DNA of 64,000 bases from Apricaphanius iberus (Eukaryota; Chordata; Actinopteri; Cyprinodontiformes; Aphaniidae). Made by a program: the position numbers and the translations under genes. Under the pieces are notes generated by a model. It did not search any database. It was not told the origin of the DNA and saw only the letters and a program-made list of their open reading frames with translations. Location of the stretch: the NCBI GenBank assembly GCA_028564705.1, contig JAPXFQ010001301.1, positions 496,001 to 560,000 on the forward strand. The letters run 5' to 3'. Of the stretch, positions 43,982-55,900 are shown in pieces. How positions within the stretch are numbered: the stretch's first letter is position 1; the number at the start of each line of letters is the position of its first letter.

Positions 43982-46900
43982 GTAAGGACCTGGACGTTAG
44001 CTTGGCATTAGCTTCAATGCTCACATGCTAACCTACAAAATACATTGAGAACTAAAGAGGCTGTTCAGAAGAAGCTAACTAGCAGGCTAGCAGGGTAAAA
44101 AGCTCCATAATAAACAGCGGGACTCCACCTATCTGAGGTCTAACAGCGCTGTGAGACGCAGTCCGTGATGACAGCTGCTAGCTGACTTTGTGTTGACCCT
44201 ACTTTAGATCCGCAGCTTAGCAAAGCCTGTGGTCTCTGAGGAGTTTTCCAGGTTAGCTGTTAGCTTCCAGGCTGCAGACTTTAGATCTGAGCTTGGAGGA
44301 ATACTGCCATGTGCTAACCCCCATTCGTCTAAATCCAAGTTCCGCCTGTCTGAACGCGGTTACAGTGCCTTCCTTCTGCAGAGCAACACAAAGCTAATGT
44401 CTCCTCTGTGTCTGTTTACATCAACCTGTTACTGTCATCAGGCTCCAGCTGGACGCCGCTCACTGCGCACGCGTTCCAGTTACTTCAGCCGCTGACTCTT
44501 CCGAAACACCTGGAGACTTTCTGATGGCCCAGAGTTAAAGTTGCAGCAATAGAGCCGAGCCCCAGCTTTCTGGGGATGCTTCGATCTTTTGGAAACAAAG
44601 CCACCTGTAGCTGTCCAGGCAGATTTTTATTAAGTGTTTTTGAGTAAGATGTTAAAGTAAAAGTGAGGGATTCACCGCCCGATTTCGTCTAATTTACATG
44701 TTGTGTCAGTTAAAGTTAACCAATAAAGTTAAACCGATACTTAAAGTGTGGTAAATCTGCAATAAATTCACAAAAATAGTTCATTTTTCACTTTAAATTT
44801 TATTTTTATGGTTATTTTATATTTTACATCTGTAAATTTGTCTTAGTTATGTTTAGTTAGTAAAGTATGGTGTCTTAAGTCTCTTCAAGAAAGGTATAAT
44901 GTGGAAGGCATCAGTATTGGGACTGAAAAAGTCGGATTGGTTCACCCCAAGTAAAAGTATGGTTAATCCAAAAAGATAAATATGAGTGATTCTCTTGTCT
45001 GTTTTTACCATCGTCCTTCGGACTACTTAAAAACTTTTAAAACATTATGTTCTTGTCTTCAAGAAGACATTATGGAACATTGTTATTTAGCCTGAAATAT
45101 ACTGCTGAGAGAAAGTTGAGACAAAATATCATATTTCAACTGGACATCCAAGACCTTTTAAACAAAACTTCTAGTTCTGTAAAAAAAAATGCTGAGATAT
45201 TTTAAGAAAAAAACATTTATAAAAAGAATATCGTTTTTGTTTGTTCCTGTCTTTAGTACAAAAATAAGTTGGGTATATATACTATGCACCAAACATTCTT
45301 ATCAACCACCATAAAACAGAAATTTATGGCTTATTATTTTCAGTGTTTTTTTCAGAAGTTTGAAAAGTCCTGACGTTACTGAACTCAGCATATGTTTCGG
45401 ATGTTCCTTGAAAGCATCAGTGGTGTTCAGCTCTGCTAGATGTTTGCATGTGGCTTACAAAAGAAAGATAGCTCTTAATAAATCATCATAAAGTAACTAT
45501 ATGCGCCCCTACATGTTAGCCTTTTAGCGGTTGGTTTCCAGCTGTACTCAGCCAGTGGACAGAGGCTGGTGGGGGTGAAGCAGATGGAGTTAAAGTAGGA
45601 TATTCACAGTCCCAATCCATCGTCTCTTCGTCAGTCCAGAGATGCACTGATTGGCCGCTTACGTTTGTCTCAGACACCAAATTCTTCTTATAATACTTCT
45701 ATGTTGTTGCTGAATCGTACTTCCCAGTTTCCTAGCTTAGTCGAGCGTCTGAAACTCCAGTTCGGTTCAATCCAAGACGTACTAAGGTGTAAACATGCAA
45801 TTCAAAAGTCTGATTTCAGTCGGACTAAGGTAATAATTTGACTTTCTCTTGCTGCATGTTAACGTACTGAATGCGAGTAGAACATACTTCATTTAATAAT
45901 TAGATTTTCTGACTAAGATATAAACTGGGAAGCCCTTAGTCTGATTACTCCAAAAAGCTCCATTTAGATGTGCATGTAAACGTACTGAATGATACTGTAT
46001 TTGGAGCGTCTGCTCTACTATGACATCCTCCCTCATTAAACTGTGTTTGAAGTAGGGCTGGTTGATTCAGCCGTTTCTTCGGACACACCTTCAGTAGCAC
46101 TGGGTCCAACACAGCCGTGCTGTCTGCAGCTCAGGAACATGAGGATTGTTCAGCTGCTCTAGACTGAAGCTAGAGTCGACTGAGTCTGGCTCTCTTTATC
46201 CAGGTGGTGCAGCTGCTGAAAGCAGGAAAAGGAAAGGAGGTGTCCTACAACGCTTTGGCCACTCACATTATTGCAGAGGACGGAGAAAACCCTGAAGTGA
46301 GCGAATCAAGGGAGGTGTTTGATCTGCCTGTCGTCAAGGTGAGCCACATCTTGCTTCTTGTTAAAGCTAACACCCCCCCATCCGGTCCGGATCAGAAGCA
46401 TTATGTGTCATACTGTTTACAAATGGAATACACCATCTTGGCATTAAAGCTGGCAACAGCTCACTGAAAAACCAGGAAAATGTCCCCACATGCCAAAGCA
46501 ATCTTTAAATGTGTTCAAAGATGATCGTAGCGCTTCCATTAACCTTTATTTATTAAATCTGCCTACTCATTTTGGATTTTCTTTCATCTTAAGCAGGGTT
46601 TTTGCTGGCTCAAATTGAGGCAGAGGTGGTACCATCCTGACCATGCTCCAACACATGCAGGAATTCTGTGCATTCAACTGACTCACTTTTTTTTAAAGGC
46701 AACAAAGTTTTTAGTTAAGTGTTCTAATAAGAATATGTCAATTATCATGTTAAAGCATTCTTTTATTAGAACAATATACATACAAACATAAGGAGCCAAA
46801 TTTTAACTGAAAGTGCATAAAGATGTAGGGATTTATCCACACATCTGGCAGCCTGACATTAACTATTATTATTAACTTTAATGATCTAATTATTAACTAT

Positions 46901-49900
46901 TCATAGCCTCTCATGTTCAACGTTTCAGCACAATAAGCACCGAAGGTATAAACAGGTATTGCAAATCACATCTTTATTCAATTAATAACAGTTTAAAGCC
47001 AAAGGATTACGTGTTGTTTCTGGATGGCAGACATTAAAAATCCACATAAAGCACAAAGATGGCAGATTTATACATATTCGCCCCAGAAGAATATGTGCAA
47101 CAATAAAATGTGTTACCTTTGCCACCTTTGCTGTTTTTGTCCGTTCTGTGCAGAGAAACTTCTACTTTAATTTACAGATCAGAGTCCTGCAATAGAACCG
47201 TTTCCTGCAGCTAATCTGCTGTTTCAGGCGAACAAATCAAATCTCTCTCTGGGAGCGCTGGATGCTGAGATAGTGAGAATAATCTGCATTCAGTGCAAAG
47301 TTGGAGAGACTCTCTCCACACAATGGAAAGTGGGAGTCAACCAAAAATATTATATTAATATTTTTCACCCATCCACAGTAAAATCAAAAACTTCTGCCAC
47401 ACCCATAACATTTAGACTATGTATTTTTCCATCTTTAAACGGTACCTGCAACATTGCAGAACGTTTTTGGAGCAGAAAGGAGTCTGTAAAAATCTTGAAA
47501 GTAGCATCTGTGCAGAAAGAAAACATGACAGTGTGTGTTGGTAGTAGAGAGGAGTATTTACTGTTGAAATACATATTTGTTTATCTACTCTTCACATTTA
47601 ATAAATATTTTTCTCTTCCTGTTCCCTAGTGAATTAGACAGGAGGAAAGCTCTCTATATTATCTCTATAATCTGTTAGATCGATAAATATGATCACATTT
47701 GTAATCTGCAGTACTTTATTTAGAAGAATTGCCTTTAGTTTCACAAATGACTGGATCGTTTGCGGCTCGCGTAAAAAGTAGGTCAGACACAGAAACGATC
47801 ACTTCACGGCGCTCCGCGGCTGTTATGAACCAGGCTTCAGGTTTGGTGGAGACAAACTGGTCATAAAAAGTGTCCTGTCCTGCATTCTGACCATGATTCT
47901 GACCCTCGCCAGACCCTGCCTGCAATTTTCACATCTTGTCCCAACTATGATTACCTTTTAACTGCTTGTTACAATAATTTGTCTGCTCTGTTTCACCTGG
48001 ATTCCTGACTATCCTTGTGAGGTTGATTTTTAAAGTAGTGGCTGATTTTCCCAGGTCATATCTGTAACGCTAAAAAAAATGAACGTCACTCTGAGACGGA
48101 GGATGTTTTAAAAAAAATAAACATGACATGCTTGGAATAAAAAATAACCAACCATTTACCTGGTTGAAGAGCCGGTGGAAAATCAGGACACCAATAGCAC
48201 CAACTAGTGGGAAAGCCCAATTTTTACACTCTATGGAAAACAATTGAATCTTCTTTTTCTGAGCTTCCCCCGGCACACCACTGCTGATACAGCGCCTCCA
48301 TAGTGGCGCAACGCTGCAACTGCAGTTAAATATAGCTGACAGCAGAGCGATATCAGGCTGGGATGGCAAGCAAATTTGCTGGAGGCGGCTGCCACACAAA
48401 TTTGAACGCAGGAAAAACACTGTTAAGTATTGTTCTCTTTAAAATATATTTCATAATGCTTTAAAAGATAACTTTTCATTTTCACATTTTTTAGAGTTTG
48501 TATTTTGTTTCAGGTGCCCACTCATTGATGGCCACAATGAATCAAATGAGACTTTTATTAATTCCATATTTGGAATTAAAGAGTTTCAGAAGTTTAACTA
48601 TGATCAGAATGACGTGGCTGTAAACACAAATCCTGTAGGAAAAAGTTTAGTCAGGAAGAAATCTGTCCTAGTTCTATAGTCGTAACAGTTTCCTAATGTA
48701 TGCCTTGTTTACTTTTGATTTGTTTGATCAATGTACATATTCATATATTCTGCACAAATGAACATTATTAAAACTGGATTAAATTAAAACCTTTTGGAGC
48801 TCTGCACAAAGTCACAGGCACCAGGCTAGGGCCAACCATTCAGATGTGTGGAAAATGTAGCAAACATGTCTCACTTCAGAAAGCATTTAGCCGCATTAAA
48901 AAGCATCATTATTATCATTTTTATTTTTTTTACAGCTCATAATTAGTCCCCTGGTTTGTCTCTTCAGCTTTACCTGTGTAGCGGTTCATAAAGCTGCGGT
49001 ATCAAACGTCCAAACCTCTGTTTACCGCTCAGGACAAAAATGTGTGTCTGTCCCAACCCTGGTCTGCACGGCACCCTGCCCTGTATGTTGTAGATAGTTT
49101 CCTGCTTTAGCACAACTTACTCAGACGATTGCAGTTCAGCAAAGGCCTGTTTATCAGCCATAGATTGTAAACCAGGTAATTATCTAAAACATGCAGGGCG
49201 ATGTGTCTTGAGGGGCAGGTTTGGGAAACATTGCTTTACTTGAATACACTAATGCTGAAAAACGTTTTCTGGTCCTAATGGGTTAATCAGACAGGAGAGC
49301 AGCTCAGGTGGAGCCGACCAATGATAGCAGCTCTACGGGGAGCTTAAGTCACGCCCTTCTACTTCCTGTCCATGGCTCCCCAAATTACCCCCCAAAAAAT
49401 GAATGAGATTTAATGTAGCGATTAAAGTTATTTTCTGATCCAGTTTGAAATGCGCTATAGCTAGTGCTAGCTCCCGTTATCAAAATTACGTCATATATGC
49501 AACTTCTGATTTGTAGGCATTTTAAATGCAAATTTTTACAATCAAATAAATCCCGAATCACTGGACAAACACAGTCGAAACGTACATCATTAGTTATCAT
49601 TTAAATCGAAGTAAAACATATGTGTGATTCAGAACGTAAGACAAAGCGGACCTGAAAATAACTTTCATCGCTCCGTTGACGTCCATTCATTATTTTTCCG
49701 GTTTGGGGACCCATGGGCCGACTGGAAGGGGAGGAGACTTAGGCTCCCCACTGGGCAGACTTCATTGGATTTCATTCATTTTAGTGACTGTACTATGCCT
49801 AACCCAGAAACGTTTCCTAATCCTAACCATTATTGATCTATTCCCAACCCTAAGCCTAACCAAAACTTAATTCACACCATAGCTCTAAAACCAACCTGTA

Positions 49901-49959
49901 GAGCTCAGTGACTGTGAGGACACAGAGTGAAATGGTCCTCAGTCTGAATCCTAGACAGG

Positions 49960-49992
<33 letters not shown>

Positions 49993-52900
49993 CTGTTTGG
50001 GGTAACAATTGTGTAGTTTTGAAGAATTTAAAAAAGAAAGTAACACCAAAATAATATGTTGATGTTATTGAATTGTGCAGTTTGATATAACTGTGTGTGT
50101 TTGTGTGTGTGTGTCGTTTCGCAGCCATCCTGGGTGATTCTTTCTGTTCGATGTGGAGATCTCCTACCGTATCCTTTCACTGCCACGTCCACATGACCTC
50201 CCCATGTGTTGCTACATTATACGTCTTTTTAACTTTTTGTGGTTCAAACTGTCAGTTTAACCTGGGTTGTTTTTCTTTGACTGTGGACCTCCAGAGTAAC
50301 TGGCTTTTCTCCAGAATCAGGACAGATATTTTTTGGCGTGACAGCTTGCCTTCCTCGGGTAACTATGAGTTTTTTAAATCCATTATGTTTGTTCTGTACT
50401 GCTGCTGCTGTGTCTCGTTGTGTATTGTAACTTTATTATAGATGGTGTATATTATTCCTAAATGCTGTGTGTGTGCGTGTGTGTGTCTTTTCTACACAGC
50501 TCCCTGAGGATCTCAATGCCCTCTGGGCTTTCCTTACCTTTTATGGTGGTGAATGTCAGCTGAACCTAAACAAGAAGGTCACCCACCTGGTGGTGAAGGA
50601 GCCCAAAGGCGTAAGTGCACGCTCTGCTTCCTGTTTACAGCAGAACATCGGTGGAAAGGTTCTTGTGTTGCTCTCAGCTGGAAAGGCACTGAAGATTCAA
50701 ATAGGGACAGGATCCAAGGTGGGGGCTAGTTAGTTTCTCCTGCAGGAGCTGCTGTCCTTCAGTTATCAGCACTGTAATGGCTCCCAGTACCTAGTGGAGC
50801 ATTTAGTGGATGTCCTCAGATGGTATGCAGCTTTTATCAACCTTCTGCTGCTCTGCACTCTGTATCGTCTGCATGAAGTTTCCTGGTTCACCTCTGTGTG
50901 CTTCAGAGCTTCTGTCTCTGAACAACTATAAGCAGAAATAAATGCATGTTTAGGATCAGACCTCTGCTTAGTTACTGGGAGGATAACATAATAATAATAG
51001 GGGTGCAACGGTTCATAAATGATCCGCACGGATCTCTCTCTACGCTTCGGCACACACATGATCCACGGATTGGTTGATGAAAAAGAGTTGTATTCACGTG
51101 GAGGGCGCCACCTGTTCAGTCCAAAAGAGAAAAGCATAGCGGGCGATAGTCATGGCTAGTGGAGGAGAGGAGCTCGATAAACTACCTGCGTCGTTCAAGT
51201 CACATTAATGAGAGCATTTTGGCTTCCCAATAAAAAATAAGTGATGATGGAAGAAGGTTACGCTATGTCGGCTTTGTGGCATGAGAAAGCCGTATGAGAG
51301 TGACATCATCCTGGCATATTAGTGACAGGATCCAAGAAAAATCTGCACAACAATCACTAATCACTGCAGCATTTAAACAGGCTTTAGTCCAGGGATCCTC
51401 AAGTCCAGGCCTCAAGGGCCGGTGTCCTACCAGTTTTAGAGGTGTCTATGCTCCAACACAGCTGATTCAAATTCTCTAACTTCCTCCTCAGCATTGCAAA
51501 GTTCTGCAGAGGCCTGCTAACAAGCCATTATTTGATTCTGGTGTGTTGAACCAGGGAAAGAAGTAAAACCTGCAGGATACCGGCCCTCGAGGCCTGGAGG
51601 TGGGGATCCCTGCTTTAGTCCAACCAAGCTAAAGCGATAACAAATGCTAGCGGTGTGTTTATAGCTAGCTGCAGACATGAGACCAAACACCATTGTGCAA
51701 AACAAGGTCTTTAAACATATGCCGAAAGTGTTTGAGTCACGATACAAAATTCCGTCACGCACCCACTTCAGTGAGAAGATCGTACCAAGTCTGTATGAGC
51801 AAGAAAAAACAAAGTTGGTTGCTGAACTGTCCCAGGCATCTTCTATACCACAGACGGGTGGACCTCCAGGGCAACAGAAAGCTACGTAGCAGTGACTGCT
51901 CACTACGTCACAGCGGAGTGGGAGATGAGAAGCCCGGTGCTGCAGACACGCCTTCTATGAGAGCCACTTAAGCTCAAATCTGCCGCAGGTACTGACAGAA
52001 GCAGTGGCAGAGTGGAAGCTAGAGAGACCCAATACAAATATCCCAGTCACAACAGATAATGCTAAAAATCAGATAAATGCAGTGAATGAGCAGGACTGGG
52101 CCCACAAATAGGGTGGAATTTAGCCTCCCAAGGGAATCATGCTGAATAAAATGGACTGCCTCTTTGGGAGGATAAGGAAAGTAGTTTCCTACTTCCACAG
52201 AAGCACTACTCATAACCTCATACATGACGTCCCTACAAGGTGGAACTCCACTTATGATATGTTGTAACGGCAGGCAGCTATATACTCTGCACTGGCAGAC
52301 AAGACCCTGAAGAAAAATGTTAGAGACATCAGGACATTGTCTGGTGATGATGTGAAAGTGGTTGAAGAAGTCCTCCAGGTGCTAAAACCCCTCAGAATGG
52401 TTACAGCTCTGAACACTGAAACTGGACCATCACTGTCCACGATCCTGCCACTGAAAACAAGGATTCTAGAATCCATGCAGGCAAATGAGGAAGAGATGTT
52501 AAGGATGCCATTAGAGAGGACCTGAAGCCCACATACACTTCACCCCCCACTCTGCAGGACTACATTCACAGATGTACTGCACTTGATCCAAGGTTCAAGT
52601 CTCTATCCCACCTAGACCCTGCCATATGCCAAAGAACATACAATGATCTCACCAGTGAGACTGTGAGCAGTCTGGGCACGGAAAATAATGAACAGGTAAA
52701 GAAAAAATATGATCATTTTATTTGAAATAACAGTAATTAGATATTAAATGTTATTGTAATCTTTTTCAAATTTGTGGGGGGAAAAAAATAGGTTTTATTT
52801 TTTTTCTGCAGGGTGGAACTGCAGAGAAGCTTGGAGCATGCTTGGACACATCTCTTTCCCCAAAAAAGTCGGCCATGATGGAGCTTTTTTACCAGTAAGA

Positions 52901-55900
52901 ATGACAGTAAAACAGTAACTGACACCATCGAAGGGAGGTGAGATCCTACCAGGCAGCAAGTGGCATTCAAGTGATGCGTGTACATATCCTCACATTGCCA
53001 TGATGGCATGACGCTATCCAGTTGTGCCTGGTACTTCAGTGCCTAGCCAGAGGGTGTTTTTGACACCGGGGACATGGTGACTGCAAAGAGGTCCATGCTC
53101 TCCCTAGACAATGTAGACGCTTTTATTTTTGTGAAGAAGAATTTGAAATGATGAGATCAGATCGGCTTTGTTTTCCTTTCACTATTGCAGTTCTGTGTTT
53201 ATTTACTGTATGTAATGCCTTATTTTTTATATACATACTGCACTTTAAATTTATACGATTCAACATTTTATTTAAGCATTGGATTGACATCTTGACTTAA
53301 ATGTTTGTATTGAATAAGCATTGACCAGAAAATGTTACACTACGTGTTCTACATAATAAATGGAGAGCAAAGTTATTTCTTCAGTTTCTTTTCTTTCCTC
53401 TGACTCGAAAAAGTGATCCGATCCCTGACACAAAACCGTGATACAATCCGAGCCGTGAGTTTTTTGATCCGTTGCACCACTAAATGATAATAACCTTTAT
53501 ATATATAGGTCCCCAAACATCCGGGGAGACCAAAGTGCTGTACAGATGATAATATGGAGCATACAATCGGTGTCCAACAACAGTAAATAAATACACAACA
53601 AACTATAAACTCAGCTGGAGTGGAAAGCCAATTCAAAAAGATGTATCTTTTAAAGTGATTTAAAATTTTCTAGAGAGTTGTAGAGTATTCCATAGCCTAG
53701 GAGCAGCAACAGAAAACTCCCCGTCACCACGGGTTACCAGCGCTAGGCCATTTAAGTGTTCAGAAAAGAGCGATTAAGCTTTTAAAATCAATCCTAAAAC
53801 GAAACGGCAACCAGTACAGGGAGGAAAGAAGGGGAGTAATATGGTGATGTTGTTTGCAGCCCGTTAAGAGACGGTTAAAAGAATTCAATGGGACTGGTAC
53901 CCTCCAGCAACGGTTCTATACTGAAACCTCAGTTCTGTCCTGATTAAGGTGCAAGAAGTTTGCTGCCATCCAGGATTTAAATAATCAGTCACGTTTTGCA
54001 CAGACTGTGTTCCCCCACCTTTTAACGGGAGATAGATTTGCACATCATCTGCAAAGGGATGAAGGGTCGGCCCAAATTTTCTAAAAATTGATCCTAGGGG
54101 CACCAAATACTCCACATTTTAAGGGAACCTTGGAAGAGGAAAAGTGGCCTAAATTAACAGAAAAGGTCCTATCGGACAAATGAGAGCGAAACCAGCAGAA
54201 ACCTGTGTCCTTAAGGCCGACAGTTTGGTCCAAACAAGATATAAGAATCTCATGGTCCACATTATCAAATGCAGCCAACAAATTTACCGGTATTAATATA
54301 GCAGAATCTGCTGCATCAGAAATGAAAAGCAAATCATTGAAAACTCTTTAAGTACTGATTCTGTTTTTAAAACCAGACTAACATTTTTCTAGAATTCCAT
54401 ATAGCTGCAAATGCTCAAGAAGTTGACGATAAATAATATTTTCCAGGATTTTAGAAAGAAAAGGTAATTTGGAGATAGACCTAAAGTTTGAAAGAACATT
54501 AGGATCTAAATTCTCCTTTTTCAGGACCAATTGGACCACAGCATGTTTAACGACAGCTGGGACACATCCTAAAGTCAGTGAGCCAATCAGACTGACTGGT
54601 CCAAAAACCTCTAATAGCAATCTTGGTTGGACAATATACTCTGGGCAATAGGAATGTTTCAGCTTTTTTACGAACTCCGTGAGCTGAGAGACCGTCACTG
54701 GAGCAAACCTCTCAAAAACGGCTGTAATAAAATCCGTCATCTGGATTAGGCACAAAGATAGAAAGTGTTGCCTTAACAACACGCACCTTTTCACAATAAA
54801 ACTTTGCAAAAGATTTACAAAGTGAAGTGTATGGGACCAGAGAAGTGAAATCATCGGGCTGTAAAAGTGACTTTAGCAAATTAAACAGAACATGAGAAGG
54901 GATGCACTGATACCGATACTGCCTAATGTACTGGTATCGGTATCGGTTAAACTTAACCAATACCATGAACCGATTCGCAAAATGGGGAAAATGCAACAAA
55001 TTCACCAAAAAAGATACATTTTTCACTTGAAATTTTATTTTTGTGGTAATTTTATATTTTACATCTGTTATTTTGTCTCAGTTACGTTTAGTTTGTAAAG
55101 TCTTGTGCCTTTAGTCTCTTCAAAAAAGGCACCAGAAGTTATACAGTTTATTAATTCAACAACATGTGGCAAGGTACACAACGAGGGCCCAGGCGGGATT
55201 CGATCCCACGACTCCCAGGTGAAGGTCGTGTGCGCCAACCAGTCATCCAAAGGGATATTCCTGTGGCCAACCCTAACTGTGGCCAAATGATCTATCGGAG
55301 CCATAGTGAAAGGACCTCCACACTGTCACAAATAGTATCGGATCGGTATCGGGAATCGACACACACAAAATCCAGCCATCGGTATCGGGACTGAAAAAGT
55401 CGGATCGGTGCATCCCTAAACATGAGCCATTCTTGAGTCTGAGTCATTTTGTAAAGAATGAGCAAAAATCTCCAGATGTTCTTCCCTGGTACTGTCTCAG
55501 GCGGGGAAGCCACTTGTCCCATTTTTATTTCACAGTACTGCTCCAGTTTGTGTTGCTCTGTCAAAGTTGTGACGAAAAGTTGAAGGGGAATAGAAACAGT
55601 TTCAGTGCTTCTACCTTTTTTTTCTCACTTGTTAGTGACCACCGTATGGTAAACTTGGTATGTCAAACATTACAGTATCATCTTCTTGTTTCCAGGCCAA
55701 GTTTGAGTGTGCCTTGAAACACCCGAGCATCAAGATCGTCACCCCAGACTGGATAACCGATTCTGTTAAAGGTAACCTCCTGGGAAGCTTCCTCTGGCTG
55801 AACACATGAACAAAGCCTACCACCTTCATCTAAAGGATGGACGATATACAACAACGTATCTATAAAGGGAATGGTCGTATTGATTGATATAGATAATTAT

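Larger units (their letters stand above)
50998..53482 (+). mobile_element. Near-complete hAT transposon in paxip1 intron 5
   Basis: The termini read TAGGGGTGCAACGGTTCATA and CCGTTGCACCACTA (inverse TAGTGGTGCAACGG). The flanking 8-mers AATAATAA (50990-50997) and AATGATAA (53483-53490) agree in 7 of 8 positions. The 2485-bp body contains a degenerate plus-strand transposase to its natural stop, and a 223-bp MITE has inserted at 51390. It has the same orientation as paxip1. Confidence 0.85.
53491..55600 (-). mobile_element. L2/CR1-like LINE relic, minus strand, split by a MITE
   Basis: In minus-strand sense from right to left: an ORF2 linker ([35 protein letters not shown]), RT fingers ([20 protein letters not shown], 54378-54854), the palm ([20 protein letters not shown], 54081-54332) and the [12 protein letters not shown] catalytic box (53885-54115). 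It ends in a 3' tail near 53491 (CAGCACTTTGGTCTCCCCGG). The catalytic box has FADD where active elements have YADD. Several frameshifts are present. The MITE at 54897-55418 divides it; the limit near 55600 is approximate. Confidence 0.7.
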
